Positions 1 through 8,929 of a stretch of 50,000 nucleotides of DNA are shown in pieces. The translations under genes were made by a program, and so were the position numbers. This DNA comes from Symbiodinium natans (lineage: Eukaryota; Sar; Dinophyceae; Suessiales; Symbiodiniaceae): the NCBI GenBank assembly GCA_905221605.1, contig CAJNDS010002132.1, forward strand, positions 241,799 through 291,798, written 5' to 3'. Below the pieces are notes generated by a model. The model was given only the letters and a program-made list of their open reading frames with translations, made no database searches and was not told the DNA's origin. How positions within the stretch are numbered: position 1 is the first letter of the stretch; every line of letters starts with the position of its first letter.

Positions 1-193
1 AAAGCCAGAAAGTACATCAAGCTTCTGATGTTCATGCGCATGTGAGGGGTGCCCAAAAAATTGCGGGAGTCTTCGTAGAGGAACCTGCTATCCAGAAGGT
101 ACAGTAGCCGCAAAAGCAAGGGCACAGCTTTGGGCCTGAGCTTCAAGAGCGGCGTCTTCTGTCCGAAGGTTGCATAGATGGTGCCATCATAGC
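1..193 (-). CDS. Partial exon of modular surface-type gene A, running off the left edge
   Basis: The minus strand stays open from an AG acceptor at 194-195 to the window edge. It reads a Leu/Arg-rich segment that includes RLLYLLDSRFLYEDSRNFLG. Codon usage looks like the neighbouring exons and no stop occurs. It lies downstream, in minus sense, of the cysteine-rich and Ig-like exons at 0.2-5 kb, so it is probably a more C-terminal exon of the same gene. I do not recognise a domain. The leucine-rich run could be a cytoplasmic or juxtamembrane helix, but it has no clear 20-residue hydrophobic stretch. Confidence 0.5.
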
Positions 194-233
194 CTTGTCT
201 TCGTCTCCAAATGCAGCAATCAAAACAAGCCTT

Positions 234-540
234 CTAGCAACCTTGACTCCTAAGTCCTAAGCCCCATGGAATGAAGGGCAGCCCTATCCCACTGTGGGCG
301 AAGCAGCCATAGTCCAACGAATGCCATATTGATGGCCTGAGTGCAACAAAGGACGAGGATGTTCGCTCGCCCTGGACCATGCAAGCACCACCCATCACTT
401 CGCCCAAGCCCTCACTGGATATGCCGCCGTCGGTAGTGGAAGCTTGGGGCCATTGGATAGCTCCCGTGTCGCTGTTCAATGCAAGCTGCGGAGACAAGTC
501 TGCTGGCGGCTGGCGCACAGGATACCTTGATGAAGCGCTG
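234..540 (-). CDS. Ig-like (He_PIG-type) repeat segment of gene A, in a shifted frame
   Basis: In the frame one step from the long exon upstream, this reads LSPQLALNSDTGAIQW and then a Ser/Gly-rich stretch up to a stop at 234-236. 'L-x-L-x-S-D-T-G-A-I' is the signature of He_PIG/cadherin-like Ig-fold repeats (consensus GLSLD..TG.I.G). The previous long frame closes at 412, and between the two frames (about 520-550) there is no room for a normal intron. Either a very short intron, a sequence error or a frameshift separates them. The true 3' boundary is probably a donor before the stop. Confidence 0.4.
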
Positions 541-1392
541 TGGCGGGGTCGCGGTGTCGTCTATGACATCCTGAGGACACACCCACACTAGGTAGGGCTT
601 CTTGTCTTCAGAGTTTGCGTCTGCACCAGTGCCTCCCAAGTGCACGGTTGAGCCTGCGACGACAGACTGTTCATAGACAGGGCCTCCACCAAGTGTGGAT
701 CCGCTTGGAAGCTGAACCGTGCTCCCAACAAGGCTGCTCACATTCCAGACATCCATATTCCATTGTCTGAACTGGTCCTGATTTGCATAGAAGTCGAGGT
801 AAATGGTGGAAGCTGAGTGGGACTGAATTGTCCATTGTGTCAGAATGGCGCTCACTGTCCCGTAAGCGAGCCCCTTCACAAACCAACAGCTGCCACGGAA
901 TGTGGGAAGTTCCACGAATGCGTAGTCTTCCTCCATCGCAGTCTGAGCAAAATACGGATTATCTCCGATCTTCAGCTCACTTGCTTCCTGCAAGATCCCA
1001 GACATACCTCCGAGAGGCTGCAAGGACACGTCTGGCAGATCGGCTTGGCCACCTTGGGCAACAGCTGGCCTTGTTGGGGTATAGGAGTCATGTGACCCAT
1101 AGAATATAAGGGGTGTAGAGCCATAGGAGAAGCCCAAATCTGCCGATACGGTGAGCTGGGCTTGTGAGATGAGCCCTGGCGCTTGAACTGCAGTGATTGT
1201 GCAGGTAATGCTGAAGGCTTCCTTGGCGTGGTTGCAGCCCACCACCTGAGGCACGGGGTGAACTTGGGGACTGAGAGAACCAACCATTTTCTCAGGATTG
1301 CTTTCGTAAGCAAACACGTCGGAGCACACCTGAGCCCTTGTGAATTGTGTACTGTTCCAAGCCTGTCCACTCTTTACGGTAACTTGAATCAT
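535..1392 (-). CDS. Long exon of gene A: extracellular repeat-containing segment
   Basis: This is the longest credible single-frame segment in the left half, about 285 codons. It contains SITCTITAV followed by a beta-rich stretch, then TFRGSCWFVKG, an IYLDFYANQDQF stretch and a Gly/Thr-rich region. The spaced Cys, Thr and Val residues and lack of Lys/Arg clusters suggest stacked Ig-like extracellular repeats. A -T-C-T-I-T-A-V- strand following a 'TIDG.TG' strand is the order seen in He_PIG-like tandem repeats, and the neighbouring exon at 1393-1540 supplies the TIDG part. There is no hydrophobic membrane segment. Both ends meet apparent frame changes rather than clean splice sites. Function is unassigned beyond probable surface or secreted role. 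Confidence 0.6.
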
Positions 1393-1540
1393 TGAAAACT
1401 GCTTTGAGTTGAACCCTGCTTTGGACCGAGCTTTGAGCCGCCTTACATCCAGTCATCAGAAGCAGCTCCCCTGTGCTACCGTCGATTGTCATGTTGTGCG
1501 CCGCCAGCTGGCAAGCCGGATCCAGGAAGTACTTCGAAGC
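1393..1540 (-). CDS. Exon of gene A with 'TIDGSTGEL' Ig-like motif
   Basis: After an AG acceptor at 1541-1542 the minus strand reads YFLDPACQLAAHNMTIDG and continues STGELLLMTGC. Asp-Gly-Ser-Thr-Gly-Glu-Leu is the turn-strand signature of He_PIG/cadherin-like repeats, and the flanking Cys pair would fit a disulphide. The upstream exon ends in PVPRTA, so the join PRTA-SKYFLDPAC is a natural continuation, provided the upstream donor is GC rather than GT. The frame runs on past about 1400 but is overtaken there by the frame of the 535-1392 exon, an unexplained shift. Confidence 0.6.
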
Positions 1541-1676
1541 CTCGTGATTTCGCGGGGTACTGTAGCTGCCAGGATTTCAATTATCTTCAGCTTGGGGGGA
1601 AGTTCTATAAGCGCTCCTCACGCGGTATAACAGAAGATCATGTCAATAATGTTGTCGCGGACAAGCAGCTGTGCGC

Positions 1677-1747
1677 GGCACTGGGTGGCCGACCACGATC
1701 GAAGAGCCCAGCACCATGGGAGCTACGTAGTAGGTGAACGCAGTCGC
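1677..1747 (-). CDS. Short exon of gene A (FTYYVAPMVLG...HPVPRTA)
   Basis: It is bounded upstream by a pyrimidine-rich tract and AG at 1748-1749. It reads ATAFTYYVAPMVLGSSIVV, then GHPVPRTA. The only plausible donor that keeps frame with the next exon is a GC dinucleotide just after PRTA or PRT. Dinoflagellates are known to use GC and GA donors. The segment links the ACCKCGGG module upstream to the TIDG repeat downstream, and from memory this module order looks familiar for dinoflagellate surface-type proteins. Confidence 0.55.
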
Positions 1748-1862
1748 CTGAACCAAAACTAACAGCAGTACTATCGAAAGGGAGAGGGGCAGCGGCAAGC
1801 AACGAGCCCAACGAGCAACCAATCACGTGTGAAACGCCCCGCGGACCCGAAATGCAACTTAC

Positions 1863-1991
1863 AAATCTGCAGGCAGTTTCAGCCTCGCGGTGCCCACCTC
1901 CGCATTTGCAGCATGCATCCTGTGCAGAAAAGCCTTTGAACTTCTGATCGTTGCAACTGGCTGTCGGCAGCTGTCCGCACAGCAAGCCGTC
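1863..1991 (-). CDS. Cysteine-rich exon of gene A with ACCKCGGG motif
   Basis: A clean 43-codon exon. AG acceptor at 1992-1993, strong donor GTAAGT at 1857-1862 on the minus strand. It reads DGLLCGQLPTASCND and then GFSAQDACCKCGGGH, ending ACRF. The C-N-D...G-x-S-A-x-D-A-C-C-x-C-G-G-G arrangement is a small disulphide-rich module that I associate from memory with dinoflagellate secreted or surface proteins. It sits between the CxxC exon at 2059-2192 and the Ig-like repeats, so the gene has alternating Cys modules and beta-repeats. Confidence 0.65.
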
Positions 1992-2058
1992 CTTGCCTTA
2001 GGATTCAAGCGTTGCCAGGTATCTGCATCATGGCCTACCGCCAAAGTTGTACGAGTAC

Positions 2059-2192
2059 CTGTCTTGTACGAGGCCCTGACTGCGCCAGTCCACGAAGTCC
2101 ATGCACGCCTGGCACGTGCCACCCGTTTGCACGAAGCCTCCGGTGCAGCGCTGGCACGCGCCGTTGCCTTGGGTCTCGGTCTGTGACCATTT
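2059..2192 (-). CDS. CxxC-rich exon of gene A
   Basis: AG acceptor at 2193-2194 (TTTTCAG) and donor GTACTCG at 2058 downwards give a 134-nt exon. It reads KWSQTETQGNGACQRC and TGGFVQTGGTCQACMDFVDW, with two CxxC pairs. The pattern resembles EGF/laminin-like or GCC2/GCC3-type 'C..C..G.......C..C' modules. The exon keeps the same strand and spacing as its neighbours, and the intron to the next exon is under 100 nt. The phase to the exon at 1863-1991 does not close perfectly with this donor, so one of the two boundaries may be a few bases off. Confidence 0.6.
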
Positions 2193-2205
2193 CTGAAAAG
2201 GAACT

Positions 2206-2468
2206 CTATACGACCTCCCCCAAGCTACCAGACGGGACCAGACGATGCTGGTAGGAAGAATGGAGAATCCTTTGCGCGGCCACGAGGCTGAAGTCGGAAC
2301 ATCCAGCACAGGCCAGGTTTTGGTGCCCGCAGCACTTGTACTGTCCAGCTTGTGAGTCAAAGAAAGCCACCTCTGTGGTCGGGTTGCATGTGCCGGGAAA
2401 ATTGGAGCCCATCTCCTGAGCATTCAAGTGCAAGCCGCGGAGGAACTCTACAGCCATGCCACTATTGA
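2206..2468 (-). CDS. Cysteine-rich exon of gene A (KCCGHQNLACAGC)
   Basis: Open minus-strand frame beginning near an AG acceptor at about 2469 and reading MAVEFLRGLHLNAQ, GTCNPTTEVAFFDSQAG, YKCCGHQNLACAGC and a Leu/Ser-rich tail. Five cysteines in about 25 residues mark a disulphide-bonded extracellular module. Its 3' limit is uncertain because the frame remains open to a stop at 2206 while the next exon begins at 2192. The real donor may lie earlier, around 2250-2290. Confidence 0.5.
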
Positions 2469-2495
2469 GAACAACGAGAAAAATCTTGTTGTGAA

Positions 2496-3469
2496 CTACG
2501 GCAAAGTCGCAAGCTGGGCTGCATCGGCCAGGAGATTTGTTTTGTTGGCCCTCTTGAGCCCAGGCTTTCTCTGATCATGTCGGCAAAGGGAAAATGCCAA
2601 CGGATCCTGAGGCTTTCGAGCGACAACTGGCTTCTTTCTGGTCGGAGTGCTCCTTGTGGATGGCCTGAGGCTAGCCACTTCCTCCCCACCGCTATGGGGA
2701 CCTGGTTCGTATGTAGGAAGGAGGGTCTTGTCTTCCAAGCTCTGGCGAATCTTGCGGAACTCCCGCATCTCGCTGTGCAACTGTTCACGCTCTTGCTTTG
2801 CGCTGGCCAACTCGCTCTCCAGCAACTCTGTCAAGTGAGCTAGATCGCCGCTGGGGTTGCTTTTGCCAGGAAGCTCACTGTGACTCGCACCGTCTCTGGC
2901 AATCTGCGAAGTTGCGCTGGTAGCAAGAAGCGACGACGGAGCTGCTGTTGTCATGGACGTAGTCGTACTGGACGCTGTCACAGTGGCTGCAGCGGTGGCG
3001 CTGCTGGCGGTGGTTGTCGTAGAGCCGCTGCTGGTGCTAGTGCCAGTAGTCGTGGTCGTACTGGTGGCGGCGGCGGCGGCTGTCGTGGCAGCAGTACTTG
3101 AAATAGCAGCGTCCGTGGTGGAGAGTTGGGAAGTGCTAGTGGTGGATGCCGGCGAAGTAGTGGTGGTTGCTGCCGGGTCTCTGCTTGTGATTATGAGCAC
3201 ATCAGTGTCGTTGCCTGAGGCCCCCATGCTAGGCTGCTGAATGATGTATGCGCATGCCTGGGGGTCGACTAGGAACTGTACGGTGACTCGCACATCTTCA
3301 CCTTCTCCTGTCCACGCGTCTGGGCAAGCCCAACTGCCCACAGAATCGTCCTGGCAAGCAGTGCTGAGGCACGCGACGCGGGTCGAGTTCTCATCGGTCT
3401 GGTCGGACACCTGACTACGATTGACAATTCCAACATGCAGTTGCTCAGACCCGGTACCTAGAACATGCT
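2496..3469 (-). CDS. Large exon of gene A: Cys head, Thr/Ser stalk, coiled coil
   Basis: The frame is open from an AG at 3470-3471 for about 320 codons. N-terminal part: a Cys segment with RVACLSTACQDDSVGSWACP and VQFLVDPQACAYIIQQ. Middle: about 100 residues of Thr, Ser and Ala, typical of a mucin-like O-glycosylated stalk. Then a charged heptad-like segment, HLTELLESELASAKQE followed by QLHSEMREFRK, predicted to be a coiled coil, and a basic Pro/Ser tail. A membrane anchor is not seen. The order Cys head, stalk, coil suggests an extended surface or matrix protein. Some of the basic tail before the stop at 2496 may be intron. Confidence 0.6.
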
Positions 3470-3682
3470 CTCACCTCCGTGAAGGCAGCCAACAGATGGT
3501 TGAACTTCGCCGTGCCGAGTCCATTGCAAGTCGTTGCAGTGACTTGACCTGGATGAGCCAAACTCGTGCATTATTAGGGAGCTGAAATTAGTATAGAACA
3601 ATCCTTTGAGGAAATAAGTGCTTCTTCTGTTCGTGGTCAAACGTTGATCAAACGTAGATGCCTGAAAAAAGTCTACAGCCCA

Positions 3683-3850
3683 TCAGCTTTCGTCGGCCAG
3701 GTCACGCTGCTCTGAGGCGGTATTGCAGTAGACAAAGAGCTCTTGGAAGCCACTGATGAGAAGCCCGCAGCCAGGGATGATGGTGCTGTTGGCACTGGCC
3801 CTGCTCGGGTCATTGCTGATCGTGTATGTACCTGGGAGTTGCGCAGAAGA
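3683..3850 (-). CDS. Probable exon of gene A (GTYTISNDP...LFVYCNTA)
   Basis: Minus-strand frame reading GTYTISNDPSRASANS, then IIPGCGLLISGFQELFVYC, then a polar end with a stop at 3683. An AG precedes the GTY codons (about 3835). Phase with the exon at 3905-3978 does not close with a GT donor, so the boundary is approximate. The single-Cys beta-strand style matches the neighbouring Cys exons. The competing frame on the same strand is Ser/Thr/Pro-rich and less convincing. Confidence 0.4.
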   Translation of the reverse strand, partial: SSAQLPGTYTISNDPSRASANSTIIPGCGLLISGFQELFVYCNTASEQRDLADES

Positions 3851-3904
3851 AGACATATGCAATGGGAGGTATGACAATCCTCAAACGCACTAGAATAACT
3901 CCAC

Positions 3905-3978
3905 GACACAGTTTCCCTTCTCCATCAGCTCCAGCTCACTGCAATTGCCGTTAGGGACCACATGGCTGGCATTCTCGC
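3905..3978 (-). CDS. Short exon of gene A (GENASHVVPNGNCSELELMEKGNC)
   Basis: Acceptor CCACAG before 3978 and a GT at 3903-3904 define a 74-nt exon reading ENASHVVPNGNCSELELM and a second Cys close to the end. An N-x-S site and two cysteines fit an extracellular module. Boundary uncertain by a few codons on the donor side. Confidence 0.45.
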
Positions 3979-4144
3979 CTGTGGTTTGGAACAGCCCGGT
4001 AAGTCGAAGGCGCCCAACACTTTTCAGTCTAACAACGTCTCATGGAAACCCCACAGCTGTCCCCTATTAGAACCGCAGCATCATCACTAGCATCATCACT
4101 GGGGACAGTAAGACTATTCTCCACATTCGTCATATTCTATCTAC

Positions 4145-4396
4145 TTCCATTGGCAACTGCCAAGAAGCCTTGTCAACCTTCTCCCTCAAACCGTAGAAGC
4201 ACTTTGGACACGTCCCACCTAGACACAGGCCGGCAGGAGCTTGCTCGATCACCACGTCCTGCACACCCAGAGCTGGTAGCGCCTGCAAGGCCCGAAATGG
4301 CTCATGCAGCTTCTGTGCAGAGTCCACGGGCCCTGGGTGCCCATCTGCAACTGCATCTGCAAAGCTGCCCTCAAACATCGTACTTAACAGGATGCT
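4145..4396 (-). CDS. 84-codon exon of gene A region (FEGSFADAV...GTCPKCFYG)
   Basis: A well-bounded 252-nt exon, phase 0 at both ends. Acceptor TTATCAG before 4396 and donor GTAGAT at 4144 downwards. It reads SILLSTMFEGSFADAVADG, LHEPFRALQALPALG, VQDVVIEQAPAGLC, and GTCPKCFYGLREKVDK. The CxxC (CPKC) and mixed helix/loop composition do not match a family I can name. Coding character is good: no stops, GC-rich third positions. It lies between the coiled-coil exon at 4614-4728 and the Cys exons, all on the minus strand. Confidence 0.6.
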
Positions 4397-4613
4397 CTGA
4401 TAAACGTACGTGAAGCACACTCGCTATTGGCGAACACGGACCTTTTCGCTTCTTGAACAAGCCTCGCCTTTTCCAAGGCACCCGTCAGTTCTTCTGTGAC
4501 CTGCGGGGTGGGCTTCCTTTAAGCCCCGCTTGCGCGCAAAGTCTGAACAGGAGCACATGAGCCTAGCATTCCATGATGAGGTAAGCCATGTCCAGACTTG
4601 AGAACACCTAAAC

Positions 4614-4728
4614 CTCTGCAGGGTGTAGCGAAAAGTCCGTCGCAAAGGCCTGCGCCGGAATTTGCGCGAGGTTGCTGTTGAGGGTCTCAATCGCATCCTT
4701 AAGTTCCTCGATCGCCTCCAACTCATCC
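4614..4728 (-). CDS. Coiled-coil exon of gene A region
   Basis: A 115-nt exon with AG acceptor (CGCAAAG) before 4728 and donor GTTTAG at 4613 downwards. It reads DELEAIEELKDAIETLNSNL followed by AQIPAQAFATDF. Regular spacing of Leu/Ile and Glu/Lys gives an obvious amphipathic helix of five heptads. Another frame on the same strand is Arg-rich and not credible. The exon probably precedes the Cys/stalk exons of the same minus-strand gene, though the linking phases were not all resolved. Confidence 0.6.
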
Positions 4729-4765
4729 TTTGCGCGGGGTGTGTTAGCTTGGGATCTCAAGCCAC

Positions 4766-4883
4766 CAGGGGTGGGATTCCCAATTCATTAGCATAGGTTC
4801 CCGTTTTGAAAATGCAAGTTTCAGATGCAGAAGATCCACCTGCCTGGCCATAGCCGGTGGGATAGTCCTGGGCTGTTGTGGTG
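4766..4883 (-). CDS. Exon upstream of the coiled coil (TTTAQDYPTGYGQAGG...)
   Basis: Acceptor CCTGCAG before 4883 and donor GTGGCT at 4765 downwards enclose 118 nt reading TTTAQDYPTGYGQAGGSS, then ASETCIFKTGTYANELGI. The Gly/Tyr/Ser-rich composition with one Cys is compatible with an extracellular linker. No family recognised. Confidence 0.5.
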
Positions 4884-5206
4884 CTGCAGGATTCACTTGT
4901 GAATGACTTTTTTGACTGCATCCTATTTTGTACTCCCAAACGGCATGTCTTTTTCCAGGATGCCGGAACGGAACACAACCACGGTAATAAGAGACCTCCA
5001 AAAACCTAAACTGGAAATTGCGCCGGCGATGGACTTGAGATGTTTCGGAAGTCACCGACCTTTATCTTGGGTTCGGCAAGAGAAGCACAGGGACTGGGAA
5101 CCAAAATACCATTAAGTTCATTATGCGTGCTGTTCTTCCGCAGGCCTAAGCGCTAACAGAAGCTGCTGCATATGCTATCAGACTGCAATATACTTTGCTT
5201 TGCTTT

Positions 5207-5503
5207 CTACTTCGTATCACTCAGCTTAAAAGCTAAAGGCACGGAGGACAGGGCTAATTCCAGCAACAGCTCAGTTTCATGTTTTCCCCACTGGCGACGG
5301 CGAGGGCGGGAGACTTCGGACAAAGCGGCCTGCTCTGCAAGTGGATAACCGTTCGTTGGGTCTGGGGTAGGGGCTTTGGGAGGTTTTGGAGGTTGGGTGT
5401 GTTTCGGAGTGGTTGGGGGGTTTTGAAGGTTTTCTGGAGTTTTGAATCCGTCTACATCTCGACCGAAAGCTGGCATCCTGCCTGGACAAGTCCAGAAATA
5501 CAC
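5207..5503 (-). CDS. Proline-rich ORF, possible exon
   Basis: A minus-strand frame with a Pro/Lys/Thr-rich core (TPKHTQPPKPPKAPTPDPT) followed by a charged helix-like end, KHETELLLELALSSVPLAF, and a stop. The complementary strand is a G/T-rich GGTTTTGG tract, so the proline run may simply reflect base composition. No clean splice sites were identified. It may be a 5' exon of the same gene group or noncoding. Confidence 0.25.
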   Translation of the reverse strand: MYFWTCPGRMPAFGRDVDGFKTPENLQNPPTTPKHTQPPKPPKAPTPDPTNGYPLAEQAALSEVSRPRRRQWGKHETELLLELALSSVPLAFKLSDTK

Positions 5504-5509
5504 GATCCT

Positions 5510-6097
5510 AGCCCCAGGAACTTAGGACCCCGAGTCACAAAACTCAAAAACTCAAAAAACCAGACTGTAGATGAAACGACCAAGCCAAGAACCCAGCGCA
5601 AGCTTCAGGATGAAGGAGCCCCTGCGTCTTAAGTCGGGCCCTTAAGGCCCCGAGCCCTCGGACCCTCAAGCCGTCAAACCCCAAGGACACACCTGCAGAG
5701 TAGCGAGTCCACCGTGCACGGTGATGAGGTCTGCATGTTGACTCAGAGTTGAACTGTGGGCGAATGCAACTTGCAACGGACTCGATGCTCAAATGTTGGT
5801 GCTAAGACCTGCAGGCGGGCAGGCTTCTGGCTGTGCCGGCCAACCAGGAAACACTCCCTAACACACTGTGCCAGTACCAGTTTCCACCGAGGGAACTGAC
5901 TCAGACTGGGTAGCATCGTGCCTGTATGTTCGGCGCAACGTTGGTGGAGTTCAGCGGCTTGTGCACATGTCGCTGGAGAAGAGCGGCCTCTTCCTTTGGC
6001 AATCTTCGGCGGATTTGGGACATCAACTTACGCAGAATCGTTTTGGTGCCAGGTTCTTTGGTGTTCAATTTTGAACTTCCTTTCTAGCGATGGTATA
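5510..6097. other. Stretch without supported gene
   Basis: Short overlapping frames on both strands only. I see a run of CTCAAAA repeats near 5538 and nothing convincing as an exon or element. Confidence 0.4.
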
Positions 6098-6420
6098 TTC
6101 TTTGAAGCAAGCTTTAGCGCGGCTGAAAAGAGCGGGGGGGGGGGGTGGTGGGGAGGGCGTGCCCGCCAACCCCATCTGCAAAACAGTGTGCTCATCCAGG
6201 CTTGGAAAGGGTTCATATGGTTTTGCCTTAGCTTTGATTTTGACGGAAAAGTGATGGACATTCTTTCCAACAAGCTTAGCGCGGCTGAAAAAAGGGGGTT
6301 GGGGAGGGCTCAGACACCATGCCCGTACGGGTCCATATGGCTTTGCAGGAATGTGTACTCATGGCACAGTACTCTTTGAAGCAAGCCTTGCACGGCTGAA
6401 AAGAGCGGGCGGATTGCATA
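6098..6420. repeat. Three degenerate ~130-160-bp tandem units
   Basis: The phrase TTTGAAGCAAGC...GCGGCTGAAAAGAG recurs at about 6098-6136, 6262-6296 and 6373-6408. Each follows a related TCATATGG/TCCATATGG segment. The units have drifted, with G-runs after two of them. Noncoding. Confidence 0.55.
6130..6150. repeat. Poly-G tract
   Basis: A G-run interrupted by a single T, inside the second half of the first degenerate unit. Such homopolymers are prone to sequencing length error. Confidence 0.7.
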
Positions 6421-6504
6421 ATTGCCCCCGCCCGCCCCGCCCCATTTGATGGGCTGGCTGGATGGGCTGACGATCACTTGGCACAAAAATGAGGAGGTGG
6501 ATTC

Positions 6505-6575
6505 TTGTGTGTGTGTGTGTGTGTGTGTTTTGTGTGTGTGTGGGGGTGTGGGTAGGGGTGTGGGTGTGCGGGCGT
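6505..6575. repeat. GT microsatellite and GGTGTG-rich extension
   Basis: (GT)n interrupted once by TTTT and followed by GGGTGTGGGTA-type repeats. This explains the His/Thr/Pro-rich shadow frames here. Confidence 0.8.
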
Positions 6576-6798
6576 GGGCGTGTGTTGTGTGATACCTTCT
6601 CCTGTAGCTGAAGGGAAGCACACCGTATTCTCTGATTTCTCTGTTGCCTCCCGGATGTGATCAAGGCTTGTAAGAACCTTGAGTTATATTTCCGGCTGCT
6701 TTCAACGACTGGCCTGGGGCCTGGGGCTCAATTTGTCATAAAAGCTTCAGAAAAATGATGTGTGCAGTCCTATGCCTTGGGCAAACGGGGTGACTCAC

Positions 6799-6927
6799 CA
6801 AAACTCTCGAAGCCCGAATCACAGACCTTGCGCTTCCAAAGCTCCTTCTCTGTGCTGCAGTTTCCTCCTCCTTTGTCCGTGTAGCCTTCGGCATCAACAT
6901 CGTAGTCCAAGGTCGCAGCCAGCAAAG
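6799..6927 (-). CDS. Exon with possible signal-peptide end and Cys pair
   Basis: Strong donor GTGAGT (minus-strand, 6798 downwards) and AG acceptor at 6928-6929. It reads LLAATLDYDVDAEGYTDKGG, then GNCSTEKELWKRKVCDSG and FESF. Upstream codons, if included, give SEALAVLALLAATL, which looks like a signal-peptide core, so the acceptor could be further 5'. N-x-S plus two cysteines fit an extracellular module. It could be an N-terminal exon of gene A or of a separate upstream gene. Confidence 0.5.
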
Positions 6928-7029
6928 CTAGCACCGCGAGCGCCTCCGACAATGGGACACTTTTTCTGGACCTCTTCGCAGGTTCTTGACATTATGCGTC
7001 GCCGAGAAGGTGGGACAGTGTCGTGCTGA

Positions 7030-7770
7030 AGTGATTTTGACTTGACTTGCTGAATGAGGAGCGGCGTGTACTGGCGCATTCTCCGGCCTTGAGAAGGATC
7101 AAGCTACGGCAAAGATCCATATCGAGGCAAAGGAGCCCGAGCTGGGCGTCTGCGGTTCAAGTTGAGATGTCCTTGATCCTAAATATCTTGGCCGCGCGGG
7201 CACGGGGTGACCAAAGGCATGCTTCACATGTGCCCAGCACCCTTTGTGGAACTCAACGTCAGCGCATGTATAAATGAGAACGCTAAGTAGGTAGGAACTT
7301 TCAGGGCTTACCGGGGACGGTCTGGGGTTATGAATATCGCCATGGCAGGCTGAGCCTTTGACCCATATTTAGATGGTCAGCCAACACGCTGCCCTGCATG
7401 AATGCTTTTCGGCTCACTCCGCAGAAGCCGCTGACAGAGAACCTCACAGCATCAGCGCTACTGCATGCGCTACTGCTGCCCCGGCAGCAAAACCAAAACA
7501 ACCAACACAATGCTTGTCAAATAGTTTTTTACAATATACCTGTTACTAGTCATTTCTGCACATGCCCCTTTTCTGCACGGACAGCGATGCCAGCTGATCC
7601 TGCGATCTTTCGGTACGATCATAGTACACACAACAACATACGACACACAACGCACTCTACTGGTGTAGATTATGCTACAGATTATGCTACCGTAGACCGC
7701 GCCGGAACGGTATCATGATTTACGAGAGTATCGACACTCGCCTCGGCCGAGTGAAACCCCATATACAGAC
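7030..7770. other. Stretch without supported gene
   Basis: Contains AC-rich sequence at 7620-7660 and a duplicated GATTATGCTAC motif at 7667-7690. No exon could be supported on either strand. Confidence 0.4.
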
Positions 7771-7856
7771 ATAAAGGTGCAAGCCTTGGCCACTCTCCCC
7801 AAGCAAAGGCCGAGCAGAACCCTAAAACAAGTAACACAAGAACCCACACACGTTCT

Positions 7857-8065
7857 TGCCTCTTTGCACAACATCATGCACAAGGACTTTCTGGAACCAG
7901 ACGCGCTTTCACAAGCGTTAATGTCTGTTGTGAACATGCCGAAAACACGCGTATTTGCAGCATTATGGCCTTTCTGCACAACATACTTCAGCAGGATGTT
8001 GGACGTGCCTGGAACAAGACGCGCTGTCACGAGCATTCGGGACTGTCGCGAATATGCCGAGAATG
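7857..8065 (+). pseudogene. Two-copy tandem protein repeat relic with a frame break
   Basis: Two ~108-bp copies (about 7857-7964 and 7967-8065) encode related peptides. Copy 1 reads LHNIMHKDFLEPDALSQAL...NMPKT. Copy 2 starts LHNILQQD in one frame and continues LEQDALSRAF...NMPRM in another, with 8 extra bases between. The protein-level similarity across a frameshift argues that a once-coding repeat has decayed. A 369-codon frame (7777-8886, GTG-initiated) spans copy 1 but is out of frame with the later part of copy 2, so I do not call that frame a gene. Origin unknown. Confidence 0.45.
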
Positions 8066-8419
8066 CTGTTCAAGTGCCACGAAACCACCAGCTGCCTGGC
8101 GTGACCGAGTTGCCGGAAGCTTCTGCACCCCCAGCTGTGGACACGCGGTGTGCATCGACTGCCATTTTGCAACGTACTGAAAACCACAGTGGTCCATGTC
8201 CTGTACTCAAGTGTGCCTGCAGCGGTTCGTACATGCGCGTAGAAAAGCGCATCACGTTCTTGACAGCAAAAGCCATGAGAACCACTTTGGTACTGTATTT
8301 ATGCTCGGGCGGCACACCTGCATGTTTGATACGACTCGCGATAAAGACCACGGGCCCCTGTTCAATTCACGGCTGTAGGTCTTGCCTCACAGGGCGTCTC
8401 CGAAGCCCATTTGAATCGC

Positions 8420-8437
8420 CCCCCCCCCCCCCCCCCT
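8420..8437. repeat. Poly-C tract
   Basis: Uninterrupted C homopolymer that supplies a false proline run to the overlapping frame. Confidence 0.8.
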
Positions 8438-8868
8438 CGCCCCTTTCCGGGTCCGTAAGAAGCGCCCTCCCTATGTCGCGTGAGGGATGCGAATATGTTC
8501 GGCACATGTGCATTTTAGGTGTCGAGGTGAACCCCTGTGGCCACCCCTTCCCGTATCACAATACTCGAAAAAAAGGGATCCCAGGTGCTACTTGTATCAT
8601 GCGGACATATCTCGCGAGTATGTGGGACACACAGTGGAGGTCAAGAAGGTTTCTGAGCGGGGTCGTGTTCATTCTGGGGTTGCGCCCCGTCATCATACAT
8701 CGTGCTTGCGTGGGTCCCTGCAGGGAAGGAAATACTCTAGAATGTTCGCTGGTCGCAGAGTCGACTGTTCCGACAAGAGACGATACGTGCAGAAAGGTCC
8801 TGAAGCTGCTTTTTCGATTTGGGGGGGGGAGGGGGGCAAAGGTATTGACGGGTCTGATAGTGCAGTCC

Positions 8869-8922
8869 CTAGCAGGGAGCAGCTAGCAGCTAGCAGGTAG
8901 CAGCTGGCAGCTAGCAGCTAGG
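8869..8922. repeat. Heptamer tandem repeat GCAGCTA
   Basis: About seven copies of GCAGCTA/GCAGGTA/GCAGCTG variants in tandem. No coding role is apparent. Confidence 0.75.
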
Positions 8923-8929
8923 CTGCCTT

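Noticed and set aside
2953-3240. Plus-strand Val/Ala-rich ORF that looks membrane-like
   Set aside because: It is the complement of the Thr/Ser-rich stalk codons of the minus-strand exon.
7777-8886. 369-codon plus-strand ORF
   Set aside because: It starts at GTG, crosses a poly-C run, loses frame relative to the internal repeat and has no consistent composition.
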